A stretch of 64,000 nucleotides of DNA from Echinococcus granulosus (lineage: Eukaryota > Platyhelminthes > Cestoda > Cyclophyllidea > Taeniidae). Each line of letters begins with the position of its first letter. Within the stretch, counting starts at the first letter, position 1. The DNA lies in the NCBI RefSeq assembly GCF_000524195.1, contig NW_020170395.1:1173439-1237438 (forward strand). Direction: 5' to 3'. The position numbers and the translations under genes are program-made. The notes under the pieces are model-generated. The model was not told the origin of the DNA. It searched no databases and was given only the letters and a program-made list of their open reading frames with translations. Shown in pieces: positions 59,101-64,000 of the stretch.

Positions 59101-59510
59101 GAGAGTACATTAGTTTAATGTTGCAATCCATTTTTCAGACGAAAACTGCTGACTTCAGAGAGTTTGTTTATCATATACAGTAAAAAATAACTACATCAAA
59201 GACATTCGACAGAGGAGGATTAATCATGGCCAACTTTGCTTTCTAGATAACGTCGGACTATCACTTTATTTATAAAATAATATATTATGGCAGTAACCCA
59301 ACATCATGCTAGGTTTCACAACGAAATCAAGGACTTTGCTTATATTTCATTTTTTAACAATCATTCCAAGAATCTATATTTTTACCATTAGTTATTCTTA
59401 AATTTGTGTAAAAATATTGATAAAATTAAACATGATCTATGCTATCCAGTCAAATTGCTTGGTCTATCATAATGGGTGTTTCTTTTACGAAAAGACCACT
59501 TTAAGAACAC

Positions 59511-60416
59511 TTAGCTTAACGACAAGATATTACCTTTCTTTACATTTTGAAGGTAATCTGGTTCCAAACAATTCCAGAAATCCCTGCTGCATTCGTTGTA
59601 ATTTGGTGTGGCGCTTGACAGACTAGATGTTATCTTATGACACTGTTTTGCCACAAAATCCGGAATAGAAGAGGTCTTTAAATCATGAACACAAATATTC
59701 ATTGTAGGGCTTCTAGGAATCCACCAACTACTTGAATCGGCAATTCGAGTCACTCTAAATCGGGAATGAGTTGAAGACTTCTCCTTCATGCTTGGGTCAA
59801 AGATTAACGCATCTTCTGTGGAGAGAGGGCCGACATCCTCAAGATGTATATTTTCCGAATTGCGTGGGGTCAGTGTCACCTTCCTAAAACGTTTACGCGA
59901 AATCTTTCGCAGAGGCAAACTGGTTGTTTTATGGCCTCCGGTGACTACACGGACAGAAGGTAAAGTGTCGTTTATCTTTTCGTGTTTGACGCTCAGAAGA
60001 ATAAATCCCGGATGTTGCCCTCTTGTCGTTACTTTATAAAAATAAAGCAAAAATAAAAAATATTTACCAGGTGGTTTCCTAACTTCATCAGTGTTGTACT
60101 CTCCAGGCAGACATTTTGGTTGGGGTGCAAAGTGTGGGCTTCCTGGTCTTTCGGATTTTAAAGTTAAATCCTCGCTTTTAGGAAGATTTGCATGAACGTC
60201 ATCAACGTTAGGGTAATAGAATAAAAAAGCCTTGTCTTGAGAATTCGGTGTTACGCATTTAATGATATCATCGCTTGTATATATTTGCGGAATCGCGGAA
60301 TGAGTATGGTTCTGACAGCATTTCGGGTAAATATTTAACGACTGATCCATTTTCAGAAAATTGATGCTCGTTCCAGCAACAGTAGCCACAGAAAGTTTTT
60401 TTTCATCCTGACTCAT
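59511..60416 (-). CDS. Lineage-specific protein with TSC22D-like motifs (partial or short)
   Basis: Two exons (60068-60416 and about 59511-60031) join across a 36-nt intron (GTAAAT to TATAAAG) that would also be readable without splicing. The start MSQDEKKLSVATVAG is the first ATG after an in-frame stop. Spliced length is about 289 residues, or more if a donor (AAAG|GTAATATC, exon end 59534) is used instead of the stop at 59511. No globular domain is recognised. Two short segments recall the conserved motifs of long TSC22D/bunched isoforms, in the right order: PGFILLSVKHEKI (like GFQITSV) and HSRFRVTRIADSSS (like SRFRVVKLDSSS). The second is also an RFxV docking motif for SPAK/OSR1 kinases. 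The TSC box and zipper expected downstream were not seen. It may be a TSC22D-type gene with a remote last exon, or unrelated. Confidence 0.55.
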   Translation of the reverse strand: MSQDEKKLSVATVAGTSINFLKMDQSLNIYPKCCQNHTHSAIPQIYTSDDIIKCVTPNSQDKAFLFYYPNVDDVHANLPKSEDLTLKSERPGSPHFAPQPKCLPGEYNTDEVRKPPGKYFLFLLYFYKVTTRGQHPGFILLSVKHEKINDTLPSVRVVTGGHKTTSLPLRKISRKRFRKVTLTPRNSENIHLEDVGPLSTEDALIFDPSMKEKSSTHSRFRVTRIADSSSWWIPRSPTMNICVHDLKTSSIPDFVAKQCHKITSSLSSATPNYNECSRDFWNCLEPDYLQNVKKGNILSLS

Positions 60417-63400
60417 ATCTTAACAAAAGTACTCATAAAGAATTTGTACTTGAATTTGTCGTCCTTGTTCTAACTGAATAGCCAATGATTATTATGTACA
60501 GCCATTAAATAACTCGGTGATTTGGAACTAAAAGCGGTCAAGAATTGCCTTCATCGAAATCAATTTCCTGTGAATAAAAATCTGATCCTCGCGGCAGTGG
60601 CAAACCTCCAAAAACCTAAAGCGCCTAGGCTGGCATTTTTGCACAAAAGCCGTTTGATTGAGTTTCCAAGGTCACAAATTGAATGGCATTTGTAATGACC
60701 AAACGATTGGATTTTAAAAATTTGAAATTCTTTTCACTGTTTTTATCTATAATCGTTTGCACCTAAAACTAAAACGTTTTATGTCTTTGCGCATTTTCTC
60801 CCTTTAGTTTTATGTAGGACTTCGTTCCGCATAGGGTATGTAAGTTGAGAATTTCGTTTCATATCTAAATCGCCTTCGACATTGTATGCACTTTTTTATC
60901 AAATGGCTATGAAATTTCCACAATAGTGCATAAGAAGTTTCAGTGCTATACACAAAAGCCTTTTCTTCCTAAAAGAAAAATATCACACACCTTTTCTTAA
61001 AAATGATGGCATGGTTTTCCTCCTAACTTTTTAGGGAAGTTTACTAAAGAATTTGGAAAAAATTTAAAAAAGAACCTAAGTTAGCCCATTTTAATGGGAA
61101 CCACTTAAATTCGAATTGTCTTCTGATGCTGAGTTGTATGCTCGCTTACTCGGTCATTTTAGTCGCAGCAACTTTTCGCCCTTTTACCTCATGTACCTGT
61201 TAGATACTTGCGTACCTCTCTCTCTTCCGTGCGTTAGCATATAAGTAGAAAGTTCCCCTGCACAATTTTGGCATATTGCATGTTCAGCAACCGCGCAACT
61301 GTGAAAGAAAATTGTTGAGTCCCATTGTAGCCGTACACACACCATCCATAATCACATCACTTTCAGAACAGCATATCATTTAAGGTCTTCTTATCACAAG
61401 CCCCAAGATCGAGCGTGCGATGTCTCACGCATTGTTCACACTCACTATGGTAAAAAATGATACTTGATTTTCTTTCCGTCTTCCCTAAAATCTTAACGAC
61501 CCGAAGTAGCGCAGAAGGACTGAATGCTTACTAATGGTGAAGTGGGATAGGCAATGTTACTGCTTCGACTTAAAAGCCACTCTGCGTAGCGGGAGTACAT
61601 CCAGCAAACACTGAGGTGTTCGAGTAGCCGAGCGCCTGTTTAAACAAAATAACCAATTACTAAATACACGGGCGAATAAATGGGTCAAATATCTTTAGCA
61701 TGTGTTGCCAGGTATTTTTGTTAATAAGGTAAACCATCGGCTATTGAAAGCCTCAATGTCATAGTCGTTCAAATTGGTTTAAAGATCAAAATATCCCTTT
61801 TCGATCTGACATAACAAGCCGCATTATTTGAAGAAAGTCATGGAAAAAATGCATTTAAATGTCAAACAGCTACTACACATCAGAGAGTAGGAAAGTCCAT
61901 GCGGATCAATTTTTTTTTTGAACCGACTAATTTACTCAATTTTGCAGTGTAAGGTACGCCCACGTAAATCCCGATCAAATCAATGTAAAAAAGAAATAAA
62001 ACACTGATATCATGAAAATGTGAGAGAGCATTTAAAACCATCCTGTGGCCTTTTGTTTGTTTGATCTGAATAATGTTAAAAGAGATGTAAGAATGCCCTA
62101 GCAAAAGAGGGCTATAAAGATGCCTGCAATACCAAAGCACTGAAGGGATACATAAATAATTGCCTGTAAATCAAATGTAACCATAAGGAGGAGATATAGC
62201 CTTGGTTACGACCAATAAACTAATTGAACAACTCATGGTTGTGCAACTCTTAAGTGGTGGAGCCACCCATGGGACGCTTGACGCTACACGCGTAACTGAA
62301 TTGTTTGGTGAAGGTGTAAGGAGGTGAGCAAGGTAATAAATCCGGGAGAAAAACGGTTCACAAATTCGTTAGATGTGCATAACTCCCTCCCGCATCCTAG
62401 TTTGAAGTGCGAAGGCTATATCGTGTAGGCGCGGACTTTTTGTCGTTGGGAAGAAGGTTTTGTATTCGCAACTCACCATCTTCTAGATAGAATTCACATG
62501 CTTACTTCCACTTTGCAAGCACAGATAAGTAATTATTACCAAGTAGAATTCTTGCTAAAACAATCTTCACGCCGCCACACAACATTGGACATGTTTTGGT
62601 TCTTTTATTAAAATGGTTCAATTAGATTCAATTGTAGTGTCCCGGGACTCCCTGAAGACGAAAGAAGACAAAATACTCGAGCAGAATACACATTCAGCGC
62701 AGAGAAGGTGTCTGGGCTATTGGCGTGGCCCAAAAGGCTAATTCGAAGTACAAAAGTGGCGCCTCACCAGAACCGAGGGATAAACCACTATCGTTTTACA
62801 CAATTATACTGCTCACTTTGTTTCCGTTAGAAAGGCAGTCAATAGATTTAAGTTCCTTTAATTTAAACGTGTGAGCTTTTATTATCCTGCGTAAGCATTT
62901 TAGGCCTCGGTATTTAAGTTGAGCTAGCAATTACTAATGCTACAGTAATGCAAGAACGTCAACGAACCCGATTGAAAACAGCGCAGATGACATGCAATTA
63001 GGACCTAAACATTTACTCAACTTTAATATGTTAATATGTAAACAAAGTGCATAGTGTCAGCTGTCATTTCCCAATATCGCAAAACGTATTCACTTATTAA
63101 TCTCAAGTTATTTCTTTTTCCTTTGTAAAATCGACAAATTGTATGGAAAGGCTAAAGTGCCAAGAATGCCAGACTTTGGAAAAGTTTTTCACCCACTTTT
63201 TTTCAAACCTCTTGGGTAAAGTTAAAATTAGTAAAGATATTTGTTTCTTTTTTTTTTTGCAAAAAACATGCATAAGGCAAATTTGGTGACATAATTTAAA
63301 GCATATATAATTTTCCTAAATGGGTACCTCTGGTACTTTGTAGGTTTCACATATTCTTTTCAATTTTTTGACCTGAGATTTCTAACCCAGAACTTTCTAA

Positions 63401-64000
63401 GGACAGTGACTTTATAGATCAAGTAAGCAATTTGTGGCGATTTGTTAGATATGGCATTTTAACGAAAAGCACCACTAGAGCAAAACGAACCCGTATTGTG
63501 TTGAGAAGAGACACACAGCGACGAGCACGCATAGCCACGCTGGTTGACTAATGCGATCGGATCAGGTATGTGTGAACAGAACCCTGGTAGAGGCTTAGTG
63601 AAGTATTTGAATAGTGCGGGATAATCAATTACTAAAAGATTTGACGGAAGACCCCAAAAAAATGGTCTGACTGAAGTTGTAATGCAGTAAGTCGTGCATG
63701 CATAATCCGACAACCCGAATAAATTATTATAAAGAAGCAATAACAACGCCCCGCCAGCCACCCAAACCACTTATCCAAATGCAGATAGGTGTCGCAAAAC
63801 CAACTTCTGAGGAAGTCAGCCTTAAAAAAAGTATGCACAAAACTGTAGGAAACATGCTAGGAATTCTATTATTAAAAAGGCGGGCACGCGCATTAAAGAG
63901 AAGAAAAAAGGAAAAAAATGAAGAAGCGACCAATCCTTTAGGCCACCAGAAGTATGCCAATGATCTAGGGAAAATAAACATTAAAAAGGTTTAATTGGGA
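60417..64000. other. Unassigned stretch at the right edge
   Basis: AT-rich sequence with poly-T and poly-A runs. No coding exon, RNA gene or repeat could be supported. A Lys/Arg-rich plus-strand frame at 63698-63994 has no recognisable family and could be chance. The promoter of the minus-strand gene ending at 60416 should lie just inside this stretch. Confidence 0.45.

Larger units (their letters stand above)
53458..59510. other. Gene-free repeat-rich stretch
   Basis: Six kilobases with no convincing gene. It holds copy 2 of dispersed repeat C, copies 2 and 3 of dispersed repeat B, and AT-rich DNA. Minus-strand frames at 55.2-55.7 kb (65-72 codons) may be relics of a mobile element but cannot be assigned. 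A downstream exon of the minus-strand gene at 59.5-60.4 kb could be hidden here; I looked for a TSC-box/leucine-zipper exon and did not find one. Confidence 0.5.

Noticed and set aside
63698..63994. Lys/Arg-rich plus-strand ORF
   Set aside because: The reverse strand is equally open, no family is recognised and it runs near the window edge.
1..64000. tRNA, rRNA, spliced-leader RNA genes and CRISPR arrays
   Set aside because: I scanned for T-arm-like and array-like patterns. Only GAAATTCGA-TCTCG in repeat C recalls a T-arm, without the rest of a tRNA.

Overview
The window is eukaryotic nuclear DNA, most likely from a parasitic flatworm and probably a cestode. Four things point there: a tegument-antigen gene of the EF-hand plus dynein-light-chain type, a neuropeptide F ending in GRPRF-amide, about 450 to 1300-residue housekeeping genes broken by many tiny introns (29-40 nt are common), and dispersed repeats that contain 3' splice acceptors. 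No bacterial, organellar or CRISPR signature was seen. All gene models below were assembled by hand from open frames, splice-site consensus, intron phase and remembered protein families; no search was run.

Layout. 1-5.7 kb is repeat-rich and apparently gene-free. 5.69-6.02 kb (+) is a neuropeptide F gene. 7.7-14.7 kb (-) is a RUS-family (DUF647/RUSF1) membrane protein, followed by a LYAR zinc-finger protein at 15.6-16.6 kb (-). 18.3-23.0 kb (+) is a large SR-cyclophilin of the PPIG/NKTR type. 24.2-34.9 kb (-) is a complete synaptojanin, diverging from VPS33 at 35.8-39.4 kb (+). RPS14 (39.8-40.3 kb, -) and the tegument antigen (41.2-43.8 kb, -) follow. 44.9-52.4 kb (+) is a tight co-oriented cluster: TTI1, two tiny overlapping ORFs for single-pass membrane proteins, and EIF4A3. 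TXNDC17 lies convergently at 52.9-53.5 kb (-). 53.5-59.5 kb and 60.4-64 kb hold mostly repeats and unassigned sequence, with one lineage-specific gene at 59.5-60.4 kb (-) that carries two motifs like those of long TSC22D proteins.

Functionally the genes are mostly unrelated housekeeping genes: phosphoinositide turnover and endolysosomal tethering (synaptojanin, VPS33), mRNA processing (SR-cyclophilin, EIF4A3), ribosome and growth control (RPS14, LYAR, TTI1), and redox (TXNDC17). Two are parasite-relevant: the tegument antigen and the neuropeptide. The most interesting signals are (i) the neuropeptide F gene with the family's hallmark intron inside the penultimate Arg codon and an ORF that opens directly at a splice acceptor with no ATG, so a spliced-leader AUG is a possible start; and (ii) the TTI1-ORF-ORF-EIF4A3 cluster, which looks like a trans-spliced polycistron with two overlapping reading frames sharing one short exon.
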